The translations under genes and the position numbers were made by a program. The notes under the pieces are model-generated. The model searched no databases, was not told the DNA's origin, and was given only the letters and a program-made list of their open reading frames with translations. From Bacteroidales bacterium (GTDB lineage: Bacteria; Bacteroidota; Bacteroidia; Bacteroidales; UBA12077), in assembly GCA_028282785.1 (NCBI GenBank), contig JANQHE010000003.1, positions 41,165-105,164 of the forward strand: a stretch of 64,000 nt of DNA. The letters are read 5' to 3'. Positions 27,028 through 36,981 of the stretch are shown piece after piece (the first letter of the stretch is position 1; the number at the start of each line of letters is the position of its first letter).

Positions 27028-28566
27028 GTGAAGCGATTACATAAGTTTATATTAAAATCCTTTTTTGGTCCGGTTGTAGCTACATTCTTTGTATCTCTAT
27101 TCATATTATTGATGCAATTTCTGTGGAAATACATTGATGATCTTGCAGGAAAAGGTCTGGAATGGACAATTATCGCTGAACTCATTCTTTATGCTTCGGC
27201 TCGTTTAGTTCCTATGGCATTACCATTGGCTATTTTATTGTCATCAATCATGACTTTTGGTAATTTAGGCGAACATTTTGAGTTAACTGCTATAAAATCA
27301 GCCGGAGTATCACTTCAAAGATTTATGACACCCCTAATTATTTTAACCATTGTTATAAGCATTGGAGCATTTTTTTATTCTGATTATATTATACCCTATA
27401 CAAATCTTAAAACCGGAGCATTAATTTATGATGTAAAAAACCAACGACCAGAGCTCCAAATAAAGGAAGGTATGTTTTATAACGGAATTGATGGATATAG
27501 TATAAAAATCGCAAAGAAAAATTATAAAACAAATCTTTTACAAAACATTATGATTTATGATCATAGTGACAACAAAGAGAATAAAAAGGTTACGATAGCA
27601 GATTCCGGTTACATGAGAATGACAGCCGATGAAAGAAATTTAATTTTTACGCTGTATAACGGATATTCTTACGAAGAAATTGAAGAATCGAAAAATACCA
27701 GACCAAAAGAAAAAGCTTATCCTCATCAAAGACAGAAGTTTGAAAAACAAGTTTTTATTTTTGAACTTACTGGACTTGATTTCAGCAGAACTGACGAAGA
27801 TCTTTTCAAAAATAACTTTCAAATGTTTAATTTAAAACAATTACAATACGCAGAAGATTCATTGATAAAATCTCACAATGAGCGAGTTAAGCGATTTTCA
27901 AACAGCTTATCCTCAACTGAGTATTTTAAACGTGAGAAAGTAATGTTAAATGAATATAAAAAGAATCGAAAAAAGAGAGAAATAAGAAAGATTAAAGATA
28001 CGGATGACTTTAAGCAATCTCCATTAAATGACACTGTTAAGATATCTAATGATTCGCTTGACAGACCGTTTAGTCCTGATAGTATACTTCTTTCATTAAA
28101 TAGAAGAAGTAAAAGTCAGGCAATAGATTATGCTCTAAGTTATGCAAGAGCTACTCACAATACTATTACTAATTCAAAAAAGGAATTTAATCATAAAGAA
28201 GAACGTATTCGTCGACATCAAATTGAATGGCATAGAAAGTTTGCACTTTCTTTTGCCTGTTTAGTTTTCTTTTTTATTGGTGCACCTTTTGGTGCAATTG
28301 TAAGAAAGGGCGGGTTTGGAACACCCGTTGTCGTTTCAGTTCTTTTCTTTATATTATATTATATCATATCTATTACAGGAGAAAAATTTGCTCGAGAAGG
28401 AGTTATGTTACCACATATTGGCATGTGGTTATCTTCTTTTATTTTAATGCCATTAGGAATATTTTTAACCTATAAAGCAACAACCGATTCTGTTATTCTG
28501 AATGCAGATACATATTTACTGTTCTTCAAAAAACTATTTAAAAGATTTTCTAAGAAATCTGATTAG
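27028..28566 (+). CDS. LptF/LptG family (YjgP/YjgQ) permease
   Basis: A 512-aa inner-membrane protein of the lipopolysaccharide export ABC transporter (LptB2FG). Three membrane segments lie in the first 120 residues (LHKFILKSFFGPVVATFFVS, MALPLAILLSSIMTFG), a periplasmic jellyroll region follows, and three more segments lie at the C-terminus (FFIGAPFGAIVRKGGFGTPV). The middle, about residues 230-390, is a charged insert that makes it longer than the about 360 aa of proteobacterial members. The GTG start is followed directly by MKRLHKF. It abuts the next glycosyltransferase gene with no spacer. Confidence 0.88.
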   Translation: MKRLHKFILKSFFGPVVATFFVSLFILLMQFLWKYIDDLAGKGLEWTIIAELILYASARLVPMALPLAILLSSIMTFGNLGEHFELTAIKSAGVSLQRFMTPLIILTIVISIGAFFYSDYIIPYTNLKTGALIYDVKNQRPELQIKEGMFYNGIDGYSIKIAKKNYKTNLLQNIMIYDHSDNKENKKVTIADSGYMRMTADERNLIFTLYNGYSYEEIEESKNTRPKEKAYPHQRQKFEKQVFIFELTGLDFSRTDEDLFKNNFQMFNLKQLQYAEDSLIKSHNERVKRFSNSLSSTEYFKREKVMLNEYKKNRKKREIRKIKDTDDFKQSPLNDTVKISNDSLDRPFSPDSILLSLNRRSKSQAIDYALSYARATHNTITNSKKEFNHKEERIRRHQIEWHRKFALSFACLVFFFIGAPFGAIVRKGGFGTPVVVSVLFFILYYIISITGEKFAREGVMLPHIGMWLSSFILMPLGIFLTYKATTDSVILNADTYLLFFKKLFKRFSKKSD

Positions 28567-29763
28567 ATGAAGATATTGCAAATTGCAAATAAAGCAATAT
28601 ACCCACCTGATGGAGGAACTTTAGCCATTTTGAATCTTGCTAAAGGATACATTAACAATGGTAATCAAGTTCATTTATTAAATATGATTACTCATAAGCA
28701 TATTAATAAATTCGAAGAGATTGAGGAAGGGGAAACAGAACCATTTCAAATAACGGGTGTAAAAATAAACACTCGAATTTCTATTTTTAAGTTGATAATA
28801 AATCTCATTACTTCTACCAAACCTTACATTTCCGTAAGATTCATATCTGAAAAATTCAGGAACAAGCTTGTTGAAATTATTAAAAATGAAACTTTTGATG
28901 TTATTCAACTAGAAGGTTTATATGTACTTCAATATATTCATGATATTCGAAAAATATATAAAGGCAAAATATTATATAGGCCTCATAATCTGGAATATTT
29001 AATCTGGGAAAGAAATTCAATTGAATCAAAATCTTTCATTAAGAAATATTATTTTAAAATAACTGGCAAAAGGCTTCTGAAGTTTGAAAAAACACTTTTA
29101 AATCAGTATGATTACATTATCCCTATCACAAATACAGATTTGGATATTTACAAAAGACTTGGAAATAATAAGCCTGCAATTTTAGCTCCCTTTGGATTGG
29201 ACCTAAATAGTTTTAAAGCTAAACATATTAAAATTACAAATTCTGAACAATCCGTAAATTATATTGGTGCACTTGATTGGATCCCAAATCAGCAAGGATT
29301 GATTTGGTTTATTGAGAGTTGTTTACCGGAAATTATAAATTCATTTCCTGAGATTAAACTAAATATAGCAGGTCGAAATGCTCCAAAATGGTTAGTAGAG
29401 AAATTTAATCACAAAAACATTAGATATTTTGGCGAAGTAAGTAATGCATATGATTTTATTCAATATGCCGGTCCGGTTATAGTTCCTTTATTCTCCGGAA
29501 GTGGTATGCGTGTAAAAATTATTGAATGTATGGCTCTTAAAAAAACAATTATAGCTACAAGTGTTGCTGCAGAGGGTATTGAGTGTAGTAATGACGAAAA
29601 TATACTATTAGCTGATTCTGCCACAGACTTTTCCCAACTGGTTTTAGTTGCTTTAAAAAATAAAGCGTTTCAAAAAGAAATTGGCGAAAATGCATTTCGT
29701 TTTGTAAACGAAAAATATAACTTTACCAAAATTGCTTCAAATATTATAGATCAGATTGGCTAA
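28567..29763 (+). CDS. GT4-type glycosyltransferase
   Basis: A 398-aa GT-B glycosyltransferase. The N-terminal half starts KILQIANKAIYPPDGGTLAI with the glycine-rich loop. The C-terminal donor domain has YIGALDWIPNQQGLIWF, FGEV, PLFSGSGMRVKIIECMAL and GIEC, with the E-x7-E-like region of group 1 enzymes. It is cytoplasmic and would add a sugar to a lipid-linked or surface glycan. It abuts the LptF/G gene and overlaps the GT2 gene by 8 bp, so the three form one envelope-glycan unit. Confidence 0.9.
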   Translation: MKILQIANKAIYPPDGGTLAILNLAKGYINNGNQVHLLNMITHKHINKFEEIEEGETEPFQITGVKINTRISIFKLIINLITSTKPYISVRFISEKFRNKLVEIIKNETFDVIQLEGLYVLQYIHDIRKIYKGKILYRPHNLEYLIWERNSIESKSFIKKYYFKITGKRLLKFEKTLLNQYDYIIPITNTDLDIYKRLGNNKPAILAPFGLDLNSFKAKHIKITNSEQSVNYIGALDWIPNQQGLIWFIESCLPEIINSFPEIKLNIAGRNAPKWLVEKFNHKNIRYFGEVSNAYDFIQYAGPVIVPLFSGSGMRVKIIECMALKKTIIATSVAAEGIECSNDENILLADSATDFSQLVLVALKNKAFQKEIGENAFRFVNEKYNFTKIASNIIDQIG

Positions 29764-30940
29764 AACAGTACAAATACTTTTTTGGATATCTTTATTTATC
29801 ATAATTTACTCGTATGTAATTTATCCTGCCATACTATATTTAATAAGTTTATTCATAAAGTTATTTAACATATTAAAGATCAAGAATGCATTTAAAGATG
29901 ACTTTCCTGAAGTGACTTTATTTGTTGCAGCCTATAATGAGAAAGATTTTATCAACGAAAAAATCAAAAATTCATTTTCCCTGGATTATCCTCAAGCGAA
30001 AATTCATCATATATGGATAACTGACGGGTCTGATGATGGAACTCCGGAATTAATAAAAAGATTTGATCGTATCAAAGTGCACCATATTCCTGAAAGAAAT
30101 GGAAAAACAGGTGCCATTAACAGGGGAATGCAATTTGTAAAAACTCCAATAGTAATTTTTTCCGATGCTAATTCCATATTAAATCCAGAGTCAATTCGAT
30201 ACATAGTCGAAGTATTTAAAGATCCAAAAGTCGGATGTGTTGCCGGAGAAAAAAGAATTAAAGCTAAAAATAAAGAAAATGCTGTAAATGCCGGAGAAGG
30301 AATCTACTGGAAATATGAATCCTTAATTAAAAAATGCGAATCTGAAATTAATTCTGCAGTTGGTGCTGTTGGTGAATTATTTGCCATAAGAACGGAATTG
30401 TTCGACGAAATCGAAAGTGATACTATTCTTGACGATTTTATAATCTCTTTAAGAATTGCAATGAAAGGTTATAAAATCAAATACGAACCAAGAGCAATAG
30501 CAACAGAAGGACCATCTGCTAACATAAAAGAAGAATTAAAACGTAAAACCAGAATTGCATTTGGGGGTTTCCAGGCTATTGGACGATTAAAAGGGCTACT
30601 CAACCCATTCAAATATCCATTTCTTTCTTTTCAATACTTATCGCATAAAGTTTTCAGGTGGGTACTTGTACCTTTTTCCTTTCTGATCGTTTTTATAACT
30701 AACCTCTTTTTAGCATTCGATGCTAATTGGATTGGATTTTATATGATAATTTTTTATTTACAACTTATATTTTATTTGACAGTTTTGACAGGTGCTCTAT
30801 TACAAAAAACGAAAACAAACCTCAAATTTATCTTTGCCCCCTATTATCTTTTCATTATGAATCTTGCAGAGATTATCGGATTAATCAGATTTATTAGAAA
30901 AAAACAGTCTGTAAACTGGGAAAGAGCAAAAAGAGAGTAA
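29756..30940 (+). CDS. Membrane GT2 glycosyltransferase
   Basis: A 394-aa family 2 enzyme. One membrane segment lies at the N-terminus (residues 5-30) and about three at the C-terminus (290-380). The catalytic domain has TLFVAAYNEKDFI, the DxD-like FSDANS, and DDFIISLRIAMKGYKIKYEP as acceptor region. The architecture is that of processive or polyprenyl-linked sugar transferases. It starts at a TTG inside the end of the previous gene (8-bp overlap), with no good ATG nearby. Donor and acceptor are unknown. Confidence 0.87.
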   Translation: MAKTVQILFWISLFIIIYSYVIYPAILYLISLFIKLFNILKIKNAFKDDFPEVTLFVAAYNEKDFINEKIKNSFSLDYPQAKIHHIWITDGSDDGTPELIKRFDRIKVHHIPERNGKTGAINRGMQFVKTPIVIFSDANSILNPESIRYIVEVFKDPKVGCVAGEKRIKAKNKENAVNAGEGIYWKYESLIKKCESEINSAVGAVGELFAIRTELFDEIESDTILDDFIISLRIAMKGYKIKYEPRAIATEGPSANIKEELKRKTRIAFGGFQAIGRLKGLLNPFKYPFLSFQYLSHKVFRWVLVPFSFLIVFITNLFLAFDANWIGFYMIIFYLQLIFYLTVLTGALLQKTKTNLKFIFAPYYLFIMNLAEIIGLIRFIRKKQSVNWERAKRE

Positions 30941-30989
30941 CAAACCCTAATTTATAATGTGTTTTTTAGGGAAATTTAAACACTTGTTA

Positions 30990-30997
30990 TACTTTTG
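30990..30997 (+). promoter_or_regulatory. -7 promoter element for ribBA
   Basis: TACTTTTG matches TAnnTTTG exactly, 30 bp ahead of the ATG at 31028. It supports that start over the in-frame TTG at 30995, which lies inside the element. Confidence 0.6.
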
Positions 30998-31027
30998 CAC
31001 AATCATTTTCCCTTTAATTATAGTAAA

Positions 31028-32287
31028 ATGTCTAATAATCAAGATAATAAAACAAGTCAGCTTAATACTATTGATGAAGCAATTGAGGATATTAAAGCTG
31101 GAAAAGTAATCATTGTAGTTGATGACGAAGATAGAGAGAACGAGGGTGATTTTGTAGTAGCTGCAGAAAAAATAACTCCGGAAATAGTGAACTTTATGGC
31201 TACTCACGGACGAGGTTTAATTTGTGCTCCATTGCCAGAAGACAGATGTGAAGAATTGGAACTTGAATTAATGGTTGGTAACAATACTGCCTTACATGCT
31301 ACCCCATTTACAGTTTCGGTTGATTTAAACGGGCACGGATGTACAACAGGAATCTCAGCATCTGACAGAGCAAAAACAATAAAAGCTCTTGTTGATCCTG
31401 ACACACAACCTGAAGATCTAGGTCGTCCGGGACATATTTTTCCATTAAAAGCAAAACAACGTGGTGTAATCAGAAGAGCCGGCCATACCGAGGCTGTTGT
31501 TGATTTAACAAGGCTTGCCGGATTAAAACCAGGAGGTGCATTGGTTGAAATTATGAATGAGGATGGTACCATGGCACGTTTACCTGAGCTTTTAGAAATT
31601 GCCAAAAAATTTGACCTGAAGATCATCTCAATTGAAGACCTTATTAAATTCCGTTTAATTGAAGATTGTCTTGTTGAAAAAGGTGTAAGAGTTAAACTTC
31701 CTACGGAATTTGGCGATTTTGATTTGATTCCTTTTAAACAAAAATCAAATGGGCTGGAACACGTTGCGCTTATAAAAGGCGATTGGACAAAGGATGATCC
31801 GGTTTGTGTCAGAGTTCACTCATCTTGTGTTACCGGTGATATTTTTGGTTCAAAAAGATGTGATTGTGGTCAGCAATTACATGAAGCAATGAAAAAAATT
31901 GATAAGGAAGGTAAAGGAGTTGTTCTATATATGAATCAGGAAGGAAGAGGGATTGGTTTGTTCAATAAAATAAAAGCATACAAGCTTCAGGAAGAAGGAA
32001 TGGATACGGTCGAAGCTAATATAGAACTTGGTTTCGAAGATGATGAAAGAGATTACGGAGTCGGTGCAAGTATTTTACGCGAACTTGAATTAGGAAAAAT
32101 CCGGTTACTTACAAACAATCCTATTAAAAGAAAAGGACTTGAAGCTTACGGTCTTGAAATTGTAGAAAACATTCCGTTGGAAATAGAGCCCAATGAACAT
32201 AACAAGTTCTATTTAGAAACAAAACGGCATAAAATGGGACATTCTTTAGAGCTTGTAGACTTAAAGCCAGAATTTAATAATAAATAA
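31028..32287 (+). CDS. ribBA: Bifunctional DHBP synthase / GTP cyclohydrolase II
   Basis: A 419-aa fusion for the first steps of riboflavin synthesis. The N-terminal half (to about 205) is 3,4-dihydroxy-2-butanone-4-phosphate synthase with [25 protein letters not shown] and [11 protein letters not shown]. The C-terminal half is GTP cyclohydrolase II with the zinc motif [20 protein letters not shown], the [11 protein letters not shown] loop and the NNPIKR segment. Both active sites look complete. The start is chosen from the promoter position. It ends at a convergent terminator. No FMN riboswitch is recognisable in the 30-bp leader. Confidence 0.95.
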   Translation: MSNNQDNKTSQLNTIDEAIEDIKAGKVIIVVDDEDRENEGDFVVAAEKITPEIVNFMATHGRGLICAPLPEDRCEELELELMVGNNTALHATPFTVSVDLNGHGCTTGISASDRAKTIKALVDPDTQPEDLGRPGHIFPLKAKQRGVIRRAGHTEAVVDLTRLAGLKPGGALVEIMNEDGTMARLPELLEIAKKFDLKIISIEDLIKFRLIEDCLVEKGVRVKLPTEFGDFDLIPFKQKSNGLEHVALIKGDWTKDDPVCVRVHSSCVTGDIFGSKRCDCGQQLHEAMKKIDKEGKGVVLYMNQEGRGIGLFNKIKAYKLQEEGMDTVEANIELGFEDDERDYGVGASILRELELGKIRLLTNNPIKRKGLEAYGLEIVENIPLEIEPNEHNKFYLETKRHKMGHSLELVDLKPEFNNK

Positions 32288-32291
32288 AAAC

Positions 32292-32318
32292 AAAAAAGAC
32301 CAATCTTGGTCTTTTTTT
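32292..32318. terminator. Bidirectional terminator between ribBA and the DUF4405 gene
   Basis: A 12-bp stem (AAAAAAGACCAA / TTGGTCTTTTTT) with a 2-base loop, 32292-32303 with 32306-32317, plus T-runs on both strands. Its right arm overlaps the stop codon of the convergent gene. Confidence 0.85.
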
Positions 32319-33006
32319 ATAAAATGGTTATCGTTTGATCAAAAAAAGAATTTGACGAAGATAAATTAAAGTAACTTATACTCCCTCCTATTAATATTCT
32401 TGACTTTAATTTAAGATAAAACTCTTCAGGAGTAATTTTATTTATTTTACAAAATTCGGAAACTATTGTAGTTTTTGAAGTATTACTTAGGTTATAATCA
32501 GAAAGTTCTTCAACCATACGTTGATAAGAAATATGAAATACCTGATTCGCAAATTCTTCCAAAGTAAGCTTTTCTGCATCCGGAATACCGGTTAATTCAA
32601 CACCAATTATATATGAATCGGAAATATCTTTACCCCAATCAATTATATTTTTAAAAGGAATCCAACTATTAAATGTTCCAATAAATACCAATATTGTAAT
32701 TAACAAGGCAACGGTAATTTCCTTTAAAAACTTAAATTTTAGTTTCTCAATAACAAAATATGAAATAAAATATACCCAGTTAATTTTAAATAAATGAAAT
32801 ACTGTAAATAAAATAAACAGGTAAGAAAAAATTGTATGTTGTTGTTCCCATTGTTTTTTTGTCAGGTTTAATATATCCCATCCAATCCACCTTGATAGGC
32901 TCCCTTCCGGTGCTATATATAGAATAATACCGGAAAATAACATTATAATAAAAGATAAAAGCAATCCGATACTTATAAAGCTTTGCCAATTAAATCTGTT
33001 GCTCAT
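32317..33006 (-). CDS. DUF4405-like membrane protein
   Basis: A 229-aa protein with about four hydrophobic segments in the first 120 residues and a soluble C-terminus. The segment WEQQHTIFSYLFILFTVFHL with two histidines on neighbouring helices fits DUF4405 / cytochrome b561-like proteins, in which such His residues may hold haem. The soluble tail has the helical TLEEFANQVFHISYQ and ITPEEFYLKL stretches. It is single-gene, convergent to ribBA and divergent from fmt. A redox role is inferred from the family only. Confidence 0.65.
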   Translation of the reverse strand: MSNRFNWQSFISIGLLLSFIIMLFSGIILYIAPEGSLSRWIGWDILNLTKKQWEQQHTIFSYLFILFTVFHLFKINWVYFISYFVIEKLKFKFLKEITVALLITILVFIGTFNSWIPFKNIIDWGKDISDSYIIGVELTGIPDAEKLTLEEFANQVFHISYQRMVEELSDYNLSNTSKTTIVSEFCKINKITPEEFYLKLKSRILIGGSISYFNLSSSNSFFDQTITIL

Positions 33007-33059
33007 ATAATAGTTTTTAATTAAGACCTGTGTTAAAATCCAAAGTTTAAAAGATTATT

Positions 33060-33067
33060 TAAATTTG
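33060..33067 (+). promoter_or_regulatory. -7 promoter element for fmt
   Basis: TAAATTTG matches TAnnTTTG. Transcription would begin near 33074, which leaves almost no leader for the ATG at 33080 and favours the ATG at 33095. Confidence 0.5.
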
Positions 33068-33094
33068 TGTTCAAATTTAATGAAATCAGTTAAA

Positions 33095-34072
33095 ATGGAT
33101 AAAAACAGTTTAAGAATAGTTTATATGGGGACGCCCGATTTTGCTGTAGAACCTTTAAAGAAGCTCATTGAGAATAATTATAATATAGTTGGAGTAATTA
33201 CCAATCCTGACAAACCAGCAGGAAGAGGTCAGAAAATACAGGAATCGGCTGTAAAAAAATTTGCCGTAAATTATAATCTAAAAATTCTTCAACCTGAAAA
33301 ATTCAGAGATGAAACTTTCTTAAATGAACTTAAAGATTTGCATGCCGACTTGCAAATTGTGGTTGCTTTCAAGATGTTACCTGAAGTAGTTTGGAACATG
33401 CCTACATTAGGCACTTTTAATTTACATGCTTCATTGTTGCCACAATACCGAGGTGCTGCACCAATAAATTGGGCAATTATAAATGGTGATCCTAAAACAG
33501 GTGTAAGTACTTTCTTTTTAACACATGATATAGACACAGGCAATGTGATTTATCAGGAAGAAATTGACATAACAGAAAACGATAACGCCGGAACAATACA
33601 TGATAAGTTAATGTACACCGGTTCTGACCTTGTAATAAAAACAGTTGATGCAATTATTGCGAATAACTACCCTAAAATAAATCAAAAAGACTTAGTTAAA
33701 GTTGATACTGAAATTAAAAACGCTCCAAAAATATTTAAAAATGATTGTAAGATCGACTGGACAAAAAACATTGACTCAATACATAATTTAATCCGTGGAT
33801 TAAGTCCCTATCCTGCTTCCTGGACTGAAATAAACAATGAACAAGATACAATTCAATTAAAAATTTTTAAAACAGATAAAAAAGTCATAAATCACCATTT
33901 TGAACCAGGAGAAATCCATACGGACGAAAAGACTTTTCTAAAGGTAGCAGTTAATGGTGGTTTTATACAAATACTTGAATTACAACAAGCAGGCAAAAAA
34001 AGAATGAATATTGGAGATTTTTTAAGAGGATTTCAAGGAATAAAAGACTACAAATTTTCAACAAAAGCTTAG
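33095..34072 (+). CDS. fmt: Methionyl-tRNA formyltransferase
   Basis: A 325-aa enzyme that formylates initiator Met-tRNA with 10-formyl-THF. It has RIVYMGTPDFAVEPLKKL at the start, the folate-site LHASLLPQYRGAAPINWAI with its His, the catalytic DTG, and a C-terminal tRNA-binding OB domain (from about residue 215). Two upstream in-frame starts (33065 TTG, 33080 ATG) would lie at or inside the promoter. It is a single-gene unit; the 248 bp after it hold nothing I recognise. Confidence 0.95.
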   Translation: MDKNSLRIVYMGTPDFAVEPLKKLIENNYNIVGVITNPDKPAGRGQKIQESAVKKFAVNYNLKILQPEKFRDETFLNELKDLHADLQIVVAFKMLPEVVWNMPTLGTFNLHASLLPQYRGAAPINWAIINGDPKTGVSTFFLTHDIDTGNVIYQEEIDITENDNAGTIHDKLMYTGSDLVIKTVDAIIANNYPKINQKDLVKVDTEIKNAPKIFKNDCKIDWTKNIDSIHNLIRGLSPYPASWTEINNEQDTIQLKIFKTDKKVINHHFEPGEIHTDEKTFLKVAVNGGFIQILELQQAGKKRMNIGDFLRGFQGIKDYKFSTKA

Positions 34073-34320
34073 CTTTAATGTTATTTTTAAACAAATCATA
34101 ATTTAACGCAACAGTTATATATAGATTAAAAAGAATTTATCTGAATCTGGTTAATTAGTGAATTGGTAGATTAGTAAAATACGAGAAATGGTGAACAGGG
34201 GAAACAATTATAAGTGTCAGGCGGCAGTTGGCAGCAAATTTAAAATTTGAAACTATAAATTAAATTCTGAACTAAAGAAATATTCTTCAATAAATTAATA
34301 CAAATCATCAAATCTATATT

Positions 34321-35382
34321 ATGAATAACTACGGTTCTGATCAAAAGTCTGCATTAGATGCAAAAATAGATGCTCAAAAAATCGCCTTTGCTCCAATTGT
34401 TTTTCAGGCGGTTTTATCCTTAAGAAATTTAAAAATCTTAGAAATACTCAATCAGAATTCAGAAGGATTAACTCCGCAAGAGATTGCTGAAAAGGTTAAT
34501 GTTTCCGAATATGGAGTAAAAGTTTTATTAGATGCAGGATTAAGTGCCGAAGTTGTAATGTTAAAAGATAACAGGTATTTATTAACAAAAACCGGATATT
34601 ATTTTATTGCCGATCAAATGACAAATATAAATATGGATTTTGTGCAAGATGTTTGTTACAATGGAATGTTTTATTTGGAAGATTCAATAAAAAACGAAAA
34701 GCCTGATGGTTTAAAGGTTTTTGGTAACTGGCCAACTATATACCATGGTTTATCGCAATTGCCAGATCAGGTTAAAAAAAGCTGGTTTGCGTTTGATCAT
34801 TTTTATTCTGATAATGTTTTTAAATTGGTTTTACCGATCATATTCGATAAAAACAGAAAGAAAATTCTGGATGTTGGTGGAAATACGGGAAAATTCTCAT
34901 TGCTCTGTGCAAAATATAGTCCTGAAGCTGAAATTACAATAATGGACCTGCCCGGGCAGTTGGATGTTGCTTTGGAAAACGCAAAAAAAGAAGGTTTTGA
35001 AAAACAAATAAAGAGCCATCCAACTGATATTCTAGATCATTCAAAACCTTTTCCTAAAAGATTTGATGCTATTTGGATGAGTCAGTTCTTAGATTGTTTT
35101 TCAGAAGAACATATTCTGCAAATTTTAAAAAGAACTGCTCAATCTATGAATGAAGATACTCGATTATTTATTTTAGAAACATATTGGGACAGGCAAAAAT
35201 TTGATATTTCCACTTTTTGTTTGAATAATACCTCACTTTATTTTACTGCCTTGGCAAATGGAAACAGCAGGATGTATCATTCGGAAGATATGATGCGACT
35301 TATAGAAGAAGCCGGATTAAGAATTGAAACTATTACAGACGATTTAGGAATTAGTCATACTTTAATTGAATGTAAACTATAA
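34321..35382 (+). CDS. SAM-dependent methyltransferase with winged-helix N-terminus
   Basis: A 353-aa class I methyltransferase of the O-methyltransferase type. The N-terminal 100 residues form a winged-helix dimerisation domain (GLTPQEIAEKVNVSEYGVKV). The SAM site is ILDVGGNTGKFSLLC near residue 181, followed by the acidic IMDLPGQLDVAL. The final part has RLFILETYWDRQ and a hydrophobic C-terminal strand. Relatives methylate small molecules or polyketide-like pigments. It stands alone, with an AT-rich 248-bp leader, so the substrate is unclear. Confidence 0.82.
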   Translation: MNNYGSDQKSALDAKIDAQKIAFAPIVFQAVLSLRNLKILEILNQNSEGLTPQEIAEKVNVSEYGVKVLLDAGLSAEVVMLKDNRYLLTKTGYYFIADQMTNINMDFVQDVCYNGMFYLEDSIKNEKPDGLKVFGNWPTIYHGLSQLPDQVKKSWFAFDHFYSDNVFKLVLPIIFDKNRKKILDVGGNTGKFSLLCAKYSPEAEITIMDLPGQLDVALENAKKEGFEKQIKSHPTDILDHSKPFPKRFDAIWMSQFLDCFSEEHILQILKRTAQSMNEDTRLFILETYWDRQKFDISTFCLNNTSLYFTALANGNSRMYHSEDMMRLIEEAGLRIETITDDLGISHTLIECKL

Positions 35383-35383
35383 T

Positions 35384-36415
35384 TTATTTATCGAAATCTT
35401 CTATAACCGGAGTTTCTTCAATAACATCGGAATGCTCTTTAATGCTTCGTAGCCAAAGTTTTTGTCCCACTTTCGGTTCTGCACCTTCTTCCATCAGATT
35501 TTTTTCATAGAGCTTTTTGATCTTTATTCCATATAATTGAGAAATAGAATACATTGTTTCTCCTGCTTTAACTTCATGAAAATCAAAACCATGTTCTGCT
35601 TTATTTCTTTTTGGCTGAATGTATAAGATTTGACCTTCAACTAAGTCTATATCTCCTTCAATTTCATTGTATTTATATAGTTCCCATGAAAGCATTCCTA
35701 ATTCTTCAGTTATATTTTTAAATGTATCTCCTTTTCTTACAATAATGTAATCAATTCTATTTCTACTAAACACTCTGTGTTTCTCCGTATATATCTTAAA
35801 GTTATCAATATCGCCTAAATATGTATGACCAGAATCCGAAACACTTTCTGATTCATCAAATGCCAAACTTCCTCCCTGGTCATAAACATACAATTGATTG
35901 TCTTCAATAATTTTAATAAGCATACTAGCATAGGTTTTACTTGTAGCATAACCCGCTTTTTGTAACCCTTTTGCCCACGATTTATAATCAGTCGGGCTTA
36001 AATCAAACAAAAAGGAATATCGTTGGCCTTTCGCAATAAATTCAGAATGATCAATATATGACTCATAAACAGTTTCATATTTTCTAAAACATTCGTTTCT
36101 TCTGTCATCATCGTGATAAACTTTTCCGCCTTTCCAACTACTATGGCATTTTATTCCAAAATGATTGTTTGCTTTTTTCGCCAGGGTACTATTTCCGTTA
36201 TCCGACTCCAACATAGCCTGTGCAAGTTTAATACTGGCAGGAATTTTACTTCTTTTCATTTCTTTTATAGCCAGATCCTTATAAGTTTTAATATATTCTT
36301 TTCGATCCAGGCTTATGTATTTTGGTGCCGGTTGTTTTGTTGATTGAGGTACTTGTCGTACTTTACATGAAACTACAACGAGTGGTATTAACAGGTATAA
36401 TAACTTTTTTGTCAT
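35384..36415 (-). CDS. GH73 glucosaminidase lipoprotein with two LysM domains
   Basis: A 343-aa peptidoglycan hydrolase. It is a lipoprotein (lipobox VVSC, Cys17). The glucosaminidase domain (about residues 40-190) contains SIKLAQAMLESDNGNSTLAK with the catalytic Glu and the ANNHFGIKCHSSWKGG segment. Two LysM repeats follow (YIIVRKGDTFKNIT and FHEVKAGETMYSIS). It would cut the glycan strand during cell-wall turnover. The start is placed at 36415 because the signal peptide begins there; the open frame extends 14 codons further upstream. Confidence 0.9.
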   Translation of the reverse strand: MTKKLLYLLIPLVVVSCKVRQVPQSTKQPAPKYISLDRKEYIKTYKDLAIKEMKRSKIPASIKLAQAMLESDNGNSTLAKKANNHFGIKCHSSWKGGKVYHDDDRRNECFRKYETVYESYIDHSEFIAKGQRYSFLFDLSPTDYKSWAKGLQKAGYATSKTYASMLIKIIEDNQLYVYDQGGSLAFDESESVSDSGHTYLGDIDNFKIYTEKHRVFSRNRIDYIIVRKGDTFKNITEELGMLSWELYKYNEIEGDIDLVEGQILYIQPKRNKAEHGFDFHEVKAGETMYSISQLYGIKIKKLYEKNLMEEGAEPKVGQKLWLRSIKEHSDVIEETPVIEDFDK

Positions 36416-36495
36416 TTTTTTTTTGTTATTTTGAACAAATGTAACTATAAATATCATTTTTTAAGATTGGTATTTTGCACAAGTAATAAAATCTT

Positions 36496-36978
36496 ATGAA
36501 CAAGCGCGAAATAAAGTCCACCTTAATAGATTACAATTCTCTTGCCGAACTTGATTCTAAATACCGGGAATTAATCCAAAAAGCTAAGGAAGCTGCTGAA
36601 AAGGCTTATGCTCCCTATTCAAAATTCAGAGTTGGAGCTGCTGTTTTATTAGAGAATGATGTAATTATTCAAGGAAATAACCAGGAAAACTCTGCATATC
36701 CTTCAGGACTATGTGCTGAACGAGTTGCAATTTTTTACGCAAACTCTAACTATCCGAATGTAACCATAAAGGCAATTGCTGTAACAGCTAATACAGAAAA
36801 GGGATTTATTAAAGAGCCAATTCCACCATGTGGGTCATGTTTGCAAGTTATGTTGGAAAGCGAGAATCGCAGGCAAAATCCTATTAAAGTACTGCTTTAT
36901 GGTGAAGATAAAATTACGGTAGCAGAAGGAATCAAACAATTCCTACCATTTAATTTTAATAAAGAAATGCTAAAATAG
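36496..36978 (+). CDS. cdd: Cytidine deaminase
   Basis: A 160-aa homotetrameric-type cytidine deaminase for pyrimidine salvage. The catalytic CAE motif is in LCAERVAIFYANSN (Cys ligand and Glu general acid/base); the other two zinc cysteines are in PPCGSCLQV. An N-terminal extension of about 25 residues precedes the usual fold. Single gene, divergent from the glucosaminidase gene, convergent with the cyclase. Confidence 0.93.
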   Translation: MNKREIKSTLIDYNSLAELDSKYRELIQKAKEAAEKAYAPYSKFRVGAAVLLENDVIIQGNNQENSAYPSGLCAERVAIFYANSNYPNVTIKAIAVTANTEKGFIKEPIPPCGSCLQVMLESENRRQNPIKVLLYGEDKITVAEGIKQFLPFNFNKEMLK

Positions 36979-36981
36979 ATT

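Noticed and set aside
34073..34320. Possible small gene or RNA between fmt and the methyltransferase
   Set aside because: No ORF with start and stop of useful size, no stable hairpin and no promoter element recognised.
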